Shown here piece by piece: positions 41,221 through 53,223 of a DNA stretch of 64,000 bases; the stretch's first letter is position 1; every line of letters begins with the position of its first letter. The notes beneath the pieces are model-generated. The model was given only the letters and a program-made list of their open reading frames with translations, had not been told where the DNA came from and made no database searches. Where the stretch lies: contig NC_088357.1 of NCBI RefSeq assembly GCF_036884655.1, forward strand, positions 10,138,501 to 10,202,500. The letters run 5' to 3'. Made by a program: the position numbers and the translations under genes. Origin of the DNA: Musa acuminata AAA Group (lineage: Eukaryota; Streptophyta; Magnoliopsida; Zingiberales; Musaceae).

Positions 41221-44200
41221 CATACATACATACATATATATATACCGAGCAGTATGCCAGAGCGTACCGCTTTGACACGGACTTAGCTGGATTTGCCTAA
41301 GTCGTGCGGCACCCTCGCGCGTCCGTCCGCAAAGGTCAGCCTCCCCGAAGCCTCCCATTGTCCCTTAGGACCACCAAAAGAGAGAACGGGTTAGAGAGAA
41401 CGCCTCCAACGGGATCCACAAGCAAACATCTCCGAAAAACACTTCATAGACAATGCAAATTACAAACAGACTTTACAAGCTCTGAACAGTGGCACAACAA
41501 AGGGTAAAATGGTCCATTACAGACCGAAAAGCTCTCGCACGTGTCTACATGACACAATCTTTATTTACAAGCCTAAAGAGGCCACCAACCCAACTAAAAT
41601 GGGACTATTAAGCCTTCGGCCGTCCCTTTACATTCTGTACAAGGCATGAACATGCCAATAGACACGGACAGATATAAGCATTACATCAAACACCTTGTTT
41701 AGAAGTTTGTCCGTGACAGCTTGGTATACTCGTACCGTACCATACCAAGTTGATCTCGATACTCCGGTACGAAATTGCGAACCTTGTTTGAACCTTAGGT
41801 GCAAGACTGTTGATGACATGAGAATCGAAGGTTTTTTCCTTTTTGTGACATTGTCATCTGTTTTTTTCTTTAGTTCTTTAGGTAAGTTCTGTATGCAATT
41901 TTTCCCCACAAATCTTTGCCTCTTACCATCTTCAATTCACATCACCTATAATATGGCTTGACAAGTATAATCTCTCTATGAACTACTAAGGAACTGACCC
42001 CTCTCAACCAGATGATGCAATTTGTATATGCTGGGAGATTAGGATAGTGCTGGTCCATTTCATTGGTTGTGAAAAATTGCGTTGGTGTTGGTGGATGAAA
42101 CAAGTAGACATGATTATTAAAATTCCTTTTCATTGGTTTTGAAAATTTATTTTTTTCTCTGAAATGACGAAAATGATTGTTCTGAGCTGCGATCAGTTGA
42201 GGTCCCTTTCTGCTGTTGTGATGCTTAGGATTGGGTGACAACAATATCTATTTTCCAAAATTTGTTCTTACTCGTGGTTGGTGTTGCTGGATGAAACTTA
42301 GACATGACATGGCCATTAGAATTTTTCAGAAACCTCCATATGTGGCTGTTTGTGTAAGTTGGGAACTTAGGAAAATGCTGATGGGTCCATTTCCTTGGTT
42401 TTCAATATTTTTTTAAATGATATAAATGATTGTTCTGAGTTGCTATCGATGAAAGTCGTTGGCTGGCGTTGTGACTCTTAGGGTTTTGTGATAATAATAT
42501 CCATTTTCTTTTACAGATTTTGTTGTTTAGCTATAGTTAGTGTTGATGGATGCAATAGGTGAGATGTGACAGTTTGAATTTAGAACTTTTATATTGCAAA
42601 CGTGTGCTGACAAGTACATAATCAGATAGCATAAAAGAGTTCTCCATGTTGTACATGAATCTGCTGAATGATTGGCTCCAATTTTTCAATCATATGCATT
42701 CTCACTGTCACTGCTTGATAAAATATTATGCTGTAGTATAATATGATGTGATATGATATAACTTATATCAGTTACAACCCTTCATGCAAGTAATAAAGGA
42801 GTAAATGTCACTTATTAGACGAACAACACATCATTGAGTATGTTTTATAGAAACAATGAAGTTTGAAACTCACATATATTTGTAGTTCTACAAATGTATG
42901 TTTATGCAGCAATAAGAGTCTTAACTATTTGTTGATATGGAAATGCTGCATAATATGGCCCAGATTTGCGTATTCAGGACTTTGTTAGTTACCTAATTAT
43001 AGTAGATTATTTATTACTTGGCTGTACAACTCTCAATGTAATATTATTTTATCAAGGAATTCAATTTCACCCGATACGGTATGGTACAAGTGCTATGGGT
43101 GGTATGTGCCGCTCAGAGGCTCTCATGCGGACTGCCCTGTATCGGGCCCAATTTAAGAGGTGGTGGTACATCCCAAATCTCGGGCAATATGATTAAAACA
43201 TGACGCTTCGACCGTTATCGACATGTTTCAATTTGTAACACCCCAGATTGCATTACATTATGATTAAAAGGTTTAAAAATAGGGTTTTTTATTTTCCAAG
43301 TATTTTTTTTGGTTTTTGGGGGCTTTTTTGGTTTGATGGTACATACCAGTATATGGACATATGGTACACTGGTACCGACTGGTATGTACCAGTCTGGGCC
43401 CGGATTGGCGGTACCGATCGGCATTAGATTGCAAACCTGGATTTTTATTATACTTAATTTTGTTGGAAGAAGCAATTAGTAAAGACAATCTTTCTGAAAG
43501 ATGTAAAAACATCTAGATAGTAGGTGCTTGTCTATAGTTCCTTAGAAACTCTTATTCTGTACAATTTATGTGCACAAGATAGATGTTTAAAGTAGGAGGT
43601 ACCTACTGGTGGTACAGTATGGTTTTGGTATTTATTAACTTAATATGTTATGTATTGGCTTTGGTAGTGCAAAGGCTTAAGGAAGCTGGACTCTAAGATC
43701 CGGCTGTTGAGCATGAGCATATTCAACCTTTGTGATCAGTTTGTACCATATGGAACGGTAGTTGCTAGATGCTTCCTGAAAATTAACCTTTACCTTTCTT
43801 TTTCTCCACAAGCACATTTCAGGCACTGCAAACTTCTTATTGTACTTGTACACAGTATATTCTGATATCACAAGTCTATTGACTATACCAATTAGTTTCA
43901 TTGGGAAGATTGCTGCATAATTTCGTTCACAAAATCTTTTTTAAGGGCTGCTTATAATTATATTTACAGAATCATTTCTGAAGTATGTTGGCAGTCCATA
44001 ACATTGTAGTAGGTTCTTAGTCTGTATGATTCAGATTAGTTTTGATTAGCTTTTGATGGTTTGCAAGAGTACTCGTCTGTAAAATGCAAGATCCCAAGAG
44101 TTGGATGTCCTGCTGCCAGCATTCTTGCTGTGGCTTGACTAGCTTGCCAAATGCCAAGGGCTGATGCAAATCCATGGGTAGTGTCAGGCCGAAGTTCTTA

Positions 44201-47200
44201 TATAAGTTCTAGAGTTCACTGGATTATACTTCAATTAGAGAGATGTTCTCATAAGCTATACCATAAGCTATACCTTATATTTATGACATTCTGTTTGCTG
44301 CGCACATTTTTATAAATACAAAGAGCTATTCAGGCTTATAACTAAACAGGTGAAGTATGGAACTCCCTTCATTTGTAATTATGCAGTGGTGTGATTTAAT
44401 TGCATATTTTGGACAGGAAGCCCCTCCAATGTTGGTCACAGTGACTTGTCTGATGCAGAGTATAAGGTGGATGATGCTGTGGAGAAGGTGTCTTCTCTTG
44501 ATTGTAAAAGCAACCAAGCTGATGCTAATACCACAATACCATATGGCTCGCAGAGGGATTGCTCTAAGAATTTTGAAAGTGACAATGTGCTGCTTTCTAG
44601 TAAATTTGATCTAGAGTAAGTTTGATAAGTTCTTGAATAATTCTCCAGTATGGTTCTCATAATGCTTCTTAACTTAATACGTTAATTTCCACATCACTAT
44701 GAATAGAATTAATTTGTATATCTGCATTTTTAATTCTTTTTTTATTGTGCAGATATGATGGATTTTGTTCAATTTCTAATATTCATCCATTGATCAAGAA
44801 GAAGTTGTTGCATATGCAGAACTCTGTGTTCTTCAAGAACAACCCTAGAGTTCCTTTCTTCAATGGTAAGTCCTTGTAAGGAGTATCTACATCCAAGACT
44901 CTGTGGACGTTGTGAATTGTTCTTTAAGCCATAATCATATCATTGTCCATTTCACCTTCATAAAAAAAAACTTGTTTTACAGATTCAGCTAATATTTTGT
45001 GCCCTTCCTGCACTCAACAAAGACTGTCTTGTTCCTGCACCGGTACAAACCATTCATTGGATATGACAAATCTCGACCAGCTTTCTAAAGCTAAAAGGAT
45101 GGGTATCTTGGGACTTTCCCCTGAAGATGAAGTGGAGGGGGAAATAATTTACTTACAAGCAAGGCTACTCGATAATGATGTTGTGGTCAAGCATAGTTAT
45201 GGTGAAGCCATTTTCTATATATATATTTATTATTATAATTTTACTTTTGTTCCACTGGAAACATGCACTTAAAAATGTGTTTTTGGAAGAAAATGTCAAT
45301 CTCTATTCGTTTGGTACAGATGTCATTGAAGTATATGATCATGGCTTTGAGATCTGTTTTCTTTGAACTTTATCTTTATAGTGATTTGAATAGTATTTAT
45401 GATCTTTATTTATCTCCACTTGCTTTCATTAAATCATTATTGTCATTCTGCAGAAGATTTATTGTTGAAGATTGTCCAGAATCTTTCACATGAGCTAAAT
45501 GCTTCAAATAAACACAAATGGGATTTAATCCTTGTGAATCAGTTTCTCCGTGAAGTTAGAGAAGCAAAGAAGCGGGGAAGGAAAGAGAGAAGGCACAAAG
45601 AAGCCCAGGCTGTACTTGCTGCTGCTGCTGCAGCAGCTGCAGCTTCATCAAGAAACTCTTCATTAAGGAAAGATTCAAATGATGAGATCATCTCAGCAAC
45701 TCAAGAGGTGAAATTACTTCTCTTATTGGTGTCATATATATATATATATATATATATGTTTATATTTATATTTTATATATTCATACAAATGATCTTTCTT
45801 CTTCAACCACTTTATTTTCCTTGTCGATAGAGCTCTGTAAAAGTCAATGCTGCAACTGGTAGAGCAGGGTTCTCCACTGCATCGGTGCCTCGGGCAAGAG
45901 AGGCTTTGAGGTCATCTGTTGCTAAACTATCATCAGATAAGCATTCTCTGGCTTTTCAGATGCCAGATCTTTTAAAAGATAATGCACTGTCATGTGAAAT
46001 TTGCATGCGAACTGAGACAATATTGAACCGGATCTTTGTCTGTTCAAGCTGCAAGGTAGTTTACATATAGTAGGTCTTAATGATTTCTTGTGAAATTCAT
46101 ATTAATACTGACACGCCTGGCAGGTTGCTGTTCACTTAGATTGCTACCGTAGGCTTAGAAATCCAATTGCTTCATGGAAATGTGAGCTATGCGAGGACAT
46201 GTCCTTGCCATCTACTAGTCCTAAAAGTCAAACAGATGGCAAGGATAGATCTGCTGCTATAGCTCAATGTGGCTTATGTGGTGGTGCAACCGGTGCCTTT
46301 AGAAAGTCAGCAGATGGTCAGTGGGTTCATGCTTTATGTGCAGAGGTAATCTATTTAGCCTTCCTATGGTGATATTTATTGAATTTAGGTTTCTCTTGGT
46401 GTCACCAGCATTTCATTATCTCACAGAAGAAATTGTACCATTTTTTACATTTTAGTGGCTGTTGGAGTCGAAGTTCAGAAGAGGGCAAGAAAATCTAGTG
46501 GAAGGAATGGTAAATTTGTGTTGCTATGATTTGCTTTCTGTATATTTTTGTTCATTTCATATTTTCCCAATTATACACAACAGATAATTTTTATAAACAA
46601 TTCCTGCTCATTGTTTTGTTGTATCACTATTATTAGTAATATGTGAAATGTCCCTCTTTGTTGTGTTTTTTTGCAGGACACTATTTTGAAGGAAAAGGAC
46701 ACTTGTGGTATCTGTTATTTCAATTTTGGTGCATGCCTAAAGGTTTAGCTCTTTCCCATGGTTTGGCACAGTTATACAAAATCTTATATCAAAATATTTT
46801 CTGATCATTTATGTTTTCCTAGTGCAGTGCAGCTATGGACACTGTCAATATACTTTTCATCCTTCCTGTGCTAGAGCTGCTGGATTTTACATGAATGCCA
46901 AGGCCACTGGTGCAAGCTTACAACATAAGGCTTATTGTGGCAAGCATAGCATAGAGCAGAGAGAGGTTTTTATGTTTTACCTGTTGTATTACACTTCTAC
47001 TTCTGCATAACTTGAATAGGGAAATTTTCTTCATCTGACATCCTAATGATAAAAATATTTGTTTAGAAAAAGCATCAAGAATCAGTACTGTACCTTATTC
47101 CAGTTTGCAACCAGAAAAGAAATGAAAGAAAAATGCAAGAAGAAAAAAAGTTCATTCACATGATTAGGAAAAAAAACTGACATTTGAAGTCGTATAAACC

Positions 47201-50200
47201 TTCGGTTCTTTTTGTGTTTGAGATATCACCATATCAATCTTATACTTGTTTGGCCTTTTACACTGTCTTACTGTAGCTTTGATCTGATTTTCAGGCTGAC
47301 AACCAGCAATGTGGAGCTGAGGATCTGAAGAGCTTAAAACAAATACGGGTGAGATTGTACTATACCTTGAACCAGTAATTTTGTTTTGGGTGGTTGCATG
47401 TTGCATTGCATTTCATGGCTTTACCTCATATATAAATGCTGATCCATATTTTGGGTTTTGCACTGAAGTTAATTCCTTTTATTCTGGTCATCTTCAAATA
47501 TTTGTTCAGATATATTTCATTTGTATCATTGATCTACAGAATGGTAACATATATGTTGAAGATAAGATTCGACAGACAACAGAAAGTGGCAGAGTTAGAA
47601 ACCTTTATTAGGCTTTAAAATATTGATGAAAAGAGGTAGAAGCTGTGAAATGTCGTAGTTCACAAATCCTTGTGTCAATTAAATTAAATTTGAGTCATCC
47701 ACGGCATAGTTGGATGAAGTAGTAGTATAAAGTTACATGTTATAGGACACATTTGCAAATGCAGAGTCATATCGGAATGGCCATGTGCCCAAAATTTCTT
47801 TAATCTTTGTTCATTTATTCTGAACACAGCCGAATGTAGTGGCATGAAATTTAAATTAATTGAAGCTGATTTTTTGTTGTACTATCCTTCTCATAAGTAT
47901 ACAAAAAATTTCAGAACCAACTTATATAGCTACATATTTGCTACTATCAGTTTTTTTTTCTTGGTTTAAACTTCCCTTTACAATCTTTAGTTTTTTTTTG
48001 TTTTTCTTATTGTTCTTTTGAATTGCATAATTTTTTCATGTAGTTTTAAATTTTAATAATGATTGCATAGAGTAAATGTCATAGCCTTGTAGTACTGCTC
48101 TATATAATGTTGCCTTAGTGAATGGTAAGGCAGCTTTTCACTATATTATATTACTGCTATTTGCAAATTAGAAAGTTACTAAAACTATTTGTAAGCATTT
48201 ATGTTGTTGTTATTTTTGGGGTTCCTAAGCCAAGATAGTGTATAGAATAAATTTTTGGTGACCTGCATCCTTTGATTCTCTAAGGAGATCCTCAGTGGAA
48301 ATGTTGTCTATCAGATGATTTGAACATTTACTGGTTCTTCTAATCTTCTCCAAGAAAACTAATCTCAGTATATGAAAAAAAGAAAAGAAAAAGAGAAGTG
48401 GAAGATTAAAGGACACAACTACCTTTTGTTGTCCCTGGACTAGTAGGTTGCAAATTTTGGTTTCAGATTGAGTTGTTTGTTAGGTTTCTAAAGACGAACC
48501 ACAAAGGTTTCATATTGGGACACTGCAGCTTTGTTTGTTCTTGATGTTTTTGTTGAACTATAAAGGTGTCTGCTGGTTAGTATGCGAGTTGAAGTGGAAT
48601 TTTCGTAGGTGGTGGATAATTTAGATGCCGTCTATCATTAGAGGGTTATTTAATTAGATAAGCATGTTTGTGTTGTTTTGTGGTTATGAAATTTTAGTCG
48701 TCTGACATTGTGTTGCATAAATGATTTAATTTGGGTTTATATTGCTTATGTCACATGAGTGGCTTTGCTGATTTAGTTTCTGTTGCTACAGGTTGAATTG
48801 GAAAAATTGCGTCTTCTTTGTGAACGCATTATCAAAAGAGAAAAATTAAAGGTACCTATCTCTAACTAATGTCTGTATTTTCATTTTAATTTTTAAAATC
48901 CGTATCTGTTCTCATTTTGATGGCAACTTATCTAGCTTGACTATTTGTTTGATTGTTCCTATTATTTCTATTTCTGAATTTTTTTTGTACGCAATCAAGC
49001 CTGCTTTATAATAGCTTCTGGTCCTTTAACATGTTACCACCCTTGTTTCTGACCCAATTAAACACATACTTGATTAATTGATGAATGCCAAGGCCTTGCT
49101 TGTCATTGCAAGTAAACTAAGTGATTTAAACATACCATGGGGGCACATAATATTCCAGGAATCCATGGATAAATTTTACGTTGTATATCCATACCATAGC
49201 CTGTATGATGACCCATAATGTTGTATGTTTTAGTTAGCTATTCATGAAAAAACATCGTTCGTATTTTGGTTTCATCTTGGTTCCTCCAGCATCTCTCTAC
49301 ACCTACTTGAACCCTGTGTATCTGCATCTGGTCGTAGTGCGCTTTTATAGTATACAATATATCTTCTTTGCATGGGAATATTGTTATACATTTTATTTTA
49401 TTTATAAGAAACATGGTATGCTCAGAGATGGAGGTGCATATCCATGCCCGTGACCATAGATGCTTGTAAATATGAATGCAGGCAGCTATAAAGGCCTGCA
49501 AGTAGAGATCTAATTTACATTTGCTTGGTTGCCCCTGATAATAGTTGCAAATTGCATCAGCAAATGCAACCTAACTATTTGGTTGACTACAAGGAGAGTA
49601 GGATGATAACTCTAGACTCCGAATGACAGGGCATTCTCTTGTTAGAACGATCATTTAAACATAATTCATTAATCTATTTGATAATTTGAATTTTGTATTA
49701 TCTTCACTGATATTACACTACATTTTGCCTATTATATATTATTGCATGTATAACATGGACTTTGGTTACTTGTTCATTGGTAGTTTGCCTGCAATTCCAC
49801 TTGCAGATTCTTTAGTTGCGTTACCTGAAACTAGTCTACTTGCAGGAAATTAAATGCCTCGATTTGGTATTTGTTACAAATATACTTCTAGGTAACAGTT
49901 GTGGGGAACCACAGTCACTTTTTCTTTGGATTATACACAAGGCCCATAAAATATAAAATATTTGCATGTTCCTCATATGCATTTTTAGTAGATAGCCGCT
50001 GTAGGTTGCCTCTGGTCCATTGAAGATTTAGTTGCCGAAGTTAATCTTTAGAGTTGTTCTCAAAGTAAACATGTGTTGATTGTCATTATTTTACCATATT
50101 ATGTGCTGTTTGCTGGTCAGTTGCAGTATGGCATATTTTGTAAATGGTTTATTAACTAATCCATTTTTAACAGAAAGAGTTGGTTCTTTGTTCACATGAC

Positions 50201-50811
50201 ATACTTGCTTCAAGAAGGGATTGTGTTGCGTATTCAGTGCTTGTAAGGAGTTCCTTTTTCCCAACTGGCACTAGTTCTGAATCTGCTACAACCTCTATAA
50301 ATAATAGATCCTACAGTGGAACAGTTCAAAGATCAGACGAGATCACTGTGGACAGTACCGTTTCTGGTAAAAACAAAATTAGGTTTTCCTTGAACAATAG
50401 GGACTTTGATAGAAACACTGATGACAGCTCTACATCACAACTATCATATAAATGGAAATTAGCCAATAGGGAATCTTTTGCTGGTAAGCAACTTCCACGC
50501 AGATCAACATCTATTGCTTCAAGGAGATCAGCAGAAGATGGAGAAAAGAATGCTAAGGCAAGAAAGGTAGTAATGTCTGCTTTGATTTACTTTAATTGTT
50601 CTGGAATGATGGCAATTTCTGTGATCTTATTTTTGTGATCTACCAGACCGAGACTTTCCAGAAGGAGCTTGTGATGACTTCAGACCAAGCTTCTATGCAG
50701 AATCAACGGCTTCCTAAAGGATTCTTTTATGTTCCTGTTGGCTCTCTTTCTAAAGAAAAGCCAATTACCCAGGATTTGGAGTCTTGTGAGCCACGAGAGC
50801 TGGGTGGTTAG
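26297..50811 (+). CDS. Chromatin protein with two PHD/extended-PHD modules, 19 exons, 1497 aa
   Basis: Coding exons: 26297-27545, 31715-31800, 31895-32272, 32374-32457, 32533-33000, 36335-36401, 44417-44615, 44753-44865, 44983-45201, 45454-45707, 45831-46055, 46124-46345, 46456-46509, 46677-46742, 46828-46965, 47295-47348, 48792-48851, 50174-50566, 50647-50811. All junctions are GT-AG and in phase. The first module is a PHD finger (residues 268-313, LCDFCC...CHSC...HQKCYG...WLCAWC) followed by an extended PHD (335-465, [12 protein letters not shown]...[13 protein letters not shown]...CSKH). The second repeats this at about 1094-1270 (CEICM...CSSCK...LDCYR...CELC, then [27 protein letters not shown] and YCGKH). 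This PHD-knuckle-ePHD layout is known from JADE/BRPF-type histone readers, so a nuclear histone-binding role is likely. A coiled Lys/Arg/Ala-rich helix with a nine-Ala run lies in exon 10. Exon 6 (67 nt) is the least certain. Confidence 0.9.
29230..31050 (+). mobile_element. Decayed RTE-type LINE in intron 1 of the PHD gene
   Basis: Broken plus-strand frames follow the order of an RTE-clade LINE. The endonuclease region shows RNKEGN, ILDFV, EKR and HLITYQS near 29500-29610, then [12 protein letters not shown] at about 29670. The reverse transcriptase region shows [11 protein letters not shown] at about 30690, [13 protein letters not shown] at about 30785, VGLHQDQL at about 30860, and [10 protein letters not shown] at about 30940 where active elements have an ADD catalytic box. 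Many stops and frameshifts show it is inactive. The 3' end with its tail is missing here. Confidence 0.75.
34165..34240 (+). mobile_element. Orphan 3' tail of an RTE-type LINE in PHD intron 5
   Basis: The stretch tcaatgtagccgatcccaaa, then ttgggactttatggctttg and repeats of ttgttatt, gives [17 protein letters not shown]. This is the usual carboxyl end and low-complexity 3' tail of plant RTE LINEs. No body of the element precedes it, consistent with a 5'-truncated insertion. Confidence 0.65.
36560..37880. mobile_element. Long member of the GGTAC-rich family in PHD intron 6
   Basis: The two edges (36570-36640, with ggattggtatgtaccatcc and ggactggtacatatgg; 37740-37830, with ccgggtatcgacc and gttgtaccatac) carry the family's GGTAC/GTACC vocabulary. 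The middle 1 kb is different, GC-richer DNA. There the minus strand has a 63-codon frame (36814-37005) of unknown nature and a longer stretch of broken frames. It is probably a larger, possibly internally loaded member of the same repeat family. Ends are approximate. Confidence 0.45.
38376..38522. mobile_element. Complete short GGTAC-rich MITE in PHD intron 6
   Basis: A compact element of about 146 bp with inverted ends: the left edge ggttctgaatacc is matched inversely by the right edge ggtattgcaaacc. The inside is built of cggtatggtac, ataccga and gtaccga in both orientations, so the single strand can fold on itself almost throughout. No clear target-site duplication could be read (taa on the left, ata on the right). 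Confidence 0.6.
41144..41235. repeat. (TA)n microsatellite followed by (CATA)n
   Basis: A TA repeat of about 73 bp (41144-41216) passing into CATA repeats. It accounts for the apparent Ile-Tyr repeat reading frames on both strands, which are not genes. Confidence 0.95.
41273..41718. mobile_element. Solo LTR (446 bp) with 4-bp target duplication
   Basis: The segment starts tgacacggacttagctgg and ends gtttgtccgtgaca, so it begins TG and ends CA on either strand, as LTRs do. It is flanked on both sides by gctt (41269-41272 and 41719-41722), a target-site duplication. The GC-rich end includes ctaagtcgtgcggcac and cccttaggaccacc. There is no internal region or second LTR, so recombination between two LTRs probably removed the rest. 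Orientation is uncertain. It interrupts a GGTAC-rich element and is therefore the younger insertion. Confidence 0.75.
42020..42560. repeat. Diverged tandem repeat in PHD intron 6
   Basis: The motif gttggtgttggtggatgaaa recurs in changed form near 42081, 42277 and 42536 (spacing about 196 and 259 bp). The segment atgattgttctgag plus a following ...gtgatgcttaggat... ...aatatctattttc occurs near 42172 and 42428. This is an old array of two to three units of unequal length. No coding meaning was seen. Confidence 0.6.
43060..43445. mobile_element. GGTAC-rich element, PHD intron 6
   Basis: Starts near cccgatacggtatggtac and ends near gcggtaccgatcggc followed by gattgcaaacc, the usual family edge. 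The inside holds ggtacataccagtatatgg, acactggtaccgactgg and tatgtaccagtctggg, so long stretches are self-complementary. A non-family segment of about 80 bp (43240-43330) lies in the middle. A further scrap, ggtggtacagtatgg, follows at 43608. Confidence 0.55.
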
Positions 50812-52535
50812 TTGGAAAAATGCGCCTGTCGGTGCTTTCTTTCACTAATGGAAACCAGGGTGGCCCAGTGTACAATTTCAAAAGAGAGTGCAGGTTGGTT
50901 GGTGTGCTGATGTTGCAAAAACAGAAAGGCTGATGAAGAGAGGGTTCGCCAATGTATTCATACGACAAAGATGCGACCACGAAGCAAATTTCGATATCAA
51001 GTTTGTATATCTATCGAAGAGAAAATGTACAAAGGGCAAGAGGGAGTTTCCATTAACGTATGATTTGGGCTTCAGTGTCTGTTGACTGCCAACCATAGGC
51101 TGCCTGCCATCGGCTCCCGGCTTCATGAGTACACTAGGAACTTGGCTCCTGCCATACATCTGTATATGTGGGTATAGGATCATTTAGGTTTCAGGTTTAA
51201 ATTATTTGTACATTCTTGGTATCCTGATATCTGGGCCTTTTTTTTTAAGGACTGGTAGCTATTTTCTTTGCCCAGGTTTCTTGTTAGTGTCATCATTATG
51301 ATATTGCAGAAAATGGAAAATTACATAGTTGAAAGTTCAGCATTTACGAGTTTTAGGAAATACAGTATCATGTTGCTTTTAACATGTTGCAGGAATCACT
51401 CAGTGGGCAATTGGATGCAAAGGTAGCAATTGTTGATTGTAAATGTCACTTTGGTGTGCTGTATTTCATGAAGCTTAATCTCTACCATTTACTGAAAGAC
51501 TAGTTATTTGGTTGGTTTTTAGTTGTTTGGTTCTGTGCTTATATTCTGTGTCCTTGCAGCTTTCTTTTTATCATTTCTTGAGCATCAATCTGACTCATGC
51601 ATATGCAAAGCCAGCATGGTTTGACTTCCTCTTCCATAGTTAATTGCAAGTTCGATCAAAGGCACTTCCAGTGTCTAGCATCAACTTTCTATTTGTGCCT
51701 ATGGACTTAATTTTAGTTTTGAATTGGAGGACATGTTTGATCAGATTATTTCTTGATGGGATTAGTTTTTGGAAAGAAAAAAATGAGGGATAAAATGGAT
51801 GGATTCAAAGCATTTCCCTTTGTGCCCACTGTTCAAGAAGTATGTTGGCTTTTTTTCGTTTTTCTTCATCTGGGATATCCATCCATCATTACACCTGATG
51901 GAAAAGTTCATTATCCTTGTGTGGAATTACGAGTATTCCATGGTTGGAAGCTGTGTTTACAATATATTTATTTTTTGATTGTTTATACTAATGATTTTTG
52001 TTCTTGCCTTTTTTCTCAGCTTGTGATGTAATGGTGCCTGTGATTCTTAATCTCATCTCACATCTGATGTGCAGGACTAATATGTTTTCTTCACTTGGTA
52101 TTGTTTAATTCGTCTGCCAATGTCTTGCTGCTGCTGACTGCTCTTGTGGTGTCACTAGAGTCTATCTTTGAATCTGCTGGGATATTGATTTGGCTTACAT
52201 TTATCTTTAGCACATGCATCTTACAAAAAGTTCTTGATTATGTATATGGCTTATGTATGATTGATTGTTGACCATCTGACGACCTGGTGGTGATGGATGT
52301 TCCTGGACAATTGACATTAGCCTGATTCCATCATGAACACTTTTAAGAATTTATAGTGTCAGTATGATGACCTAGTGTCAGTAAGTTTTTTTTCCTTTTC
52401 CTTTTTCTTTTAGTTTAAAGAATCACTTTATGATAAGGATAATATTAGCTTTGGACTTGGGAGTTGTACTTGGCAGGAATTTGAGTTGTATTAAACCAAC
52501 TTCGACGGAAGAATGAGAACTAGTGCAACAAGAAA
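50812..52535. other. 3' UTR of the PHD gene and AT-rich intergenic DNA
   Basis: The first few hundred bases after the stop at 50811 are probably 3' UTR; no clear polyadenylation site was fixed. The rest, about 51300-52535, is AT-rich with only short frames and no recognised repeat or gene. Confidence 0.5.
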
Positions 52536-52970
52536 CTAGGCAGCAGAAGACCAGTGTACACATTGACGATGCATCTGTAGTACTTTGATCTCCTCCCCTC
52601 CGCTTCGCCTGTTCCAAAGGCTGACCGCGTCGGTGCTCCGTCTCACGTGCTTCACGACCGGCCGCGGGGGGTCCAAGTCCGCCAAATCGGTGACCTCCGC
52701 CGCCTCGGCACAGGTTCTTCGGCCAACGCTGCTGCTCCTCCTCCAAAAGCTTCTTGCCCACTTGAGCAGCTTGCCATCGTGTAACGTCGCGTCCGCTGCG
52801 GGGGTCAAACGCATGATCTTGCTCCTCTTGATGTGGCCCGTGCAACCCACTCTCGGGGACGACGGCTCACCGGTCGACCAGGACGATGAGGGCAAGGTAG
52901 ACAATGGAGGTCGTCGGAAGGAGCTGCTCGAGTGATGCCGGCGGTGGCGGCGGGGCTGGATGTCCATCAT
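52536..52970 (-). CDS. Candidate small intronless gene, unknown plant protein (144 aa)
   Basis: An open frame rich in Arg, Ser and Pro in a GC-rich block. The start chosen is the Met-Met pair at 52970. A TATTTAA box lies at 53060-53066, which puts the RNA start near 53035, downstream of the longer in-frame ATG at 53126. The central part reads RVGCTGHIKRSKIMRL and then GKLLKWARSFWRRSSSVG. The GCxGxIKRS motif resembles a small uncharacterised plant family with GCMGQVKRS-type centres, but this is memory-based and weak. No signal peptide or membrane segment. Another frame over the same bases (52423-52845) is also open, so the coding frame is not fully secure. Confidence 0.5.
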   Translation of the reverse strand: MMDIQPRRHRRHHSSSSFRRPPLSTLPSSSWSTGEPSSPRVGCTGHIKRSKIMRLTPAADATLHDGKLLKWARSFWRRSSSVGRRTCAEAAEVTDLADLDPPRPVVKHVRRSTDAVSLWNRRSGGEEIKVLQMHRQCVHWSSAA

Positions 52971-53126
52971 GGAAGGAAGCTTGTGCTTCAGAGAGGAAGA
53001 AGAGATGTGGAAAGGTGGAGAGAATGACTTGCATGCGCGAAGAAGACATGGGTGCCCAATTAAATAAGAATCGAGACGAGGGCGAGTACGCCAAGCTGTG
53101 TCGGCCACAGCAATTGGAACCTCCAT

Positions 53127-53175
53127 GTGGGGCTTAAGGTGCTTACGGATCCACGCGTCGGATGAGACGAAAAGA

Positions 53176-53223
<48 letters not shown>

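Larger units (their letters stand above)
40670..41800. mobile_element. GGTAC-rich element split by a solo LTR and a TA tract
   Basis: The left part (40750-41140) opens with gataccgtccgtacctgg and ggtatgtaccggtccg. It runs into a GC-rich segment with a purine-rich AGGGAGAAG tract, then a (TA)n tract at 41144-41216 and (CATA)n to 41235. The part right of the solo LTR (41723-41790) shows tcgtaccgtaccataccaag and ends in gcgaacc, the mirror of the family's outer edge. The plus strand therefore reads family end, filler, family core, solo LTR, family end. Confidence 0.55.

Noticed and set aside
40849..41358. Frames with long Tyr-Ile repeats
   Set aside because: Produced by the (TA)n tract; the same holds at 60742-61041.
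53060..53126. Longer start at 53126 for the candidate gene
   Set aside because: A TATA box lies inside this stretch, so the longer start would be upstream of the RNA.
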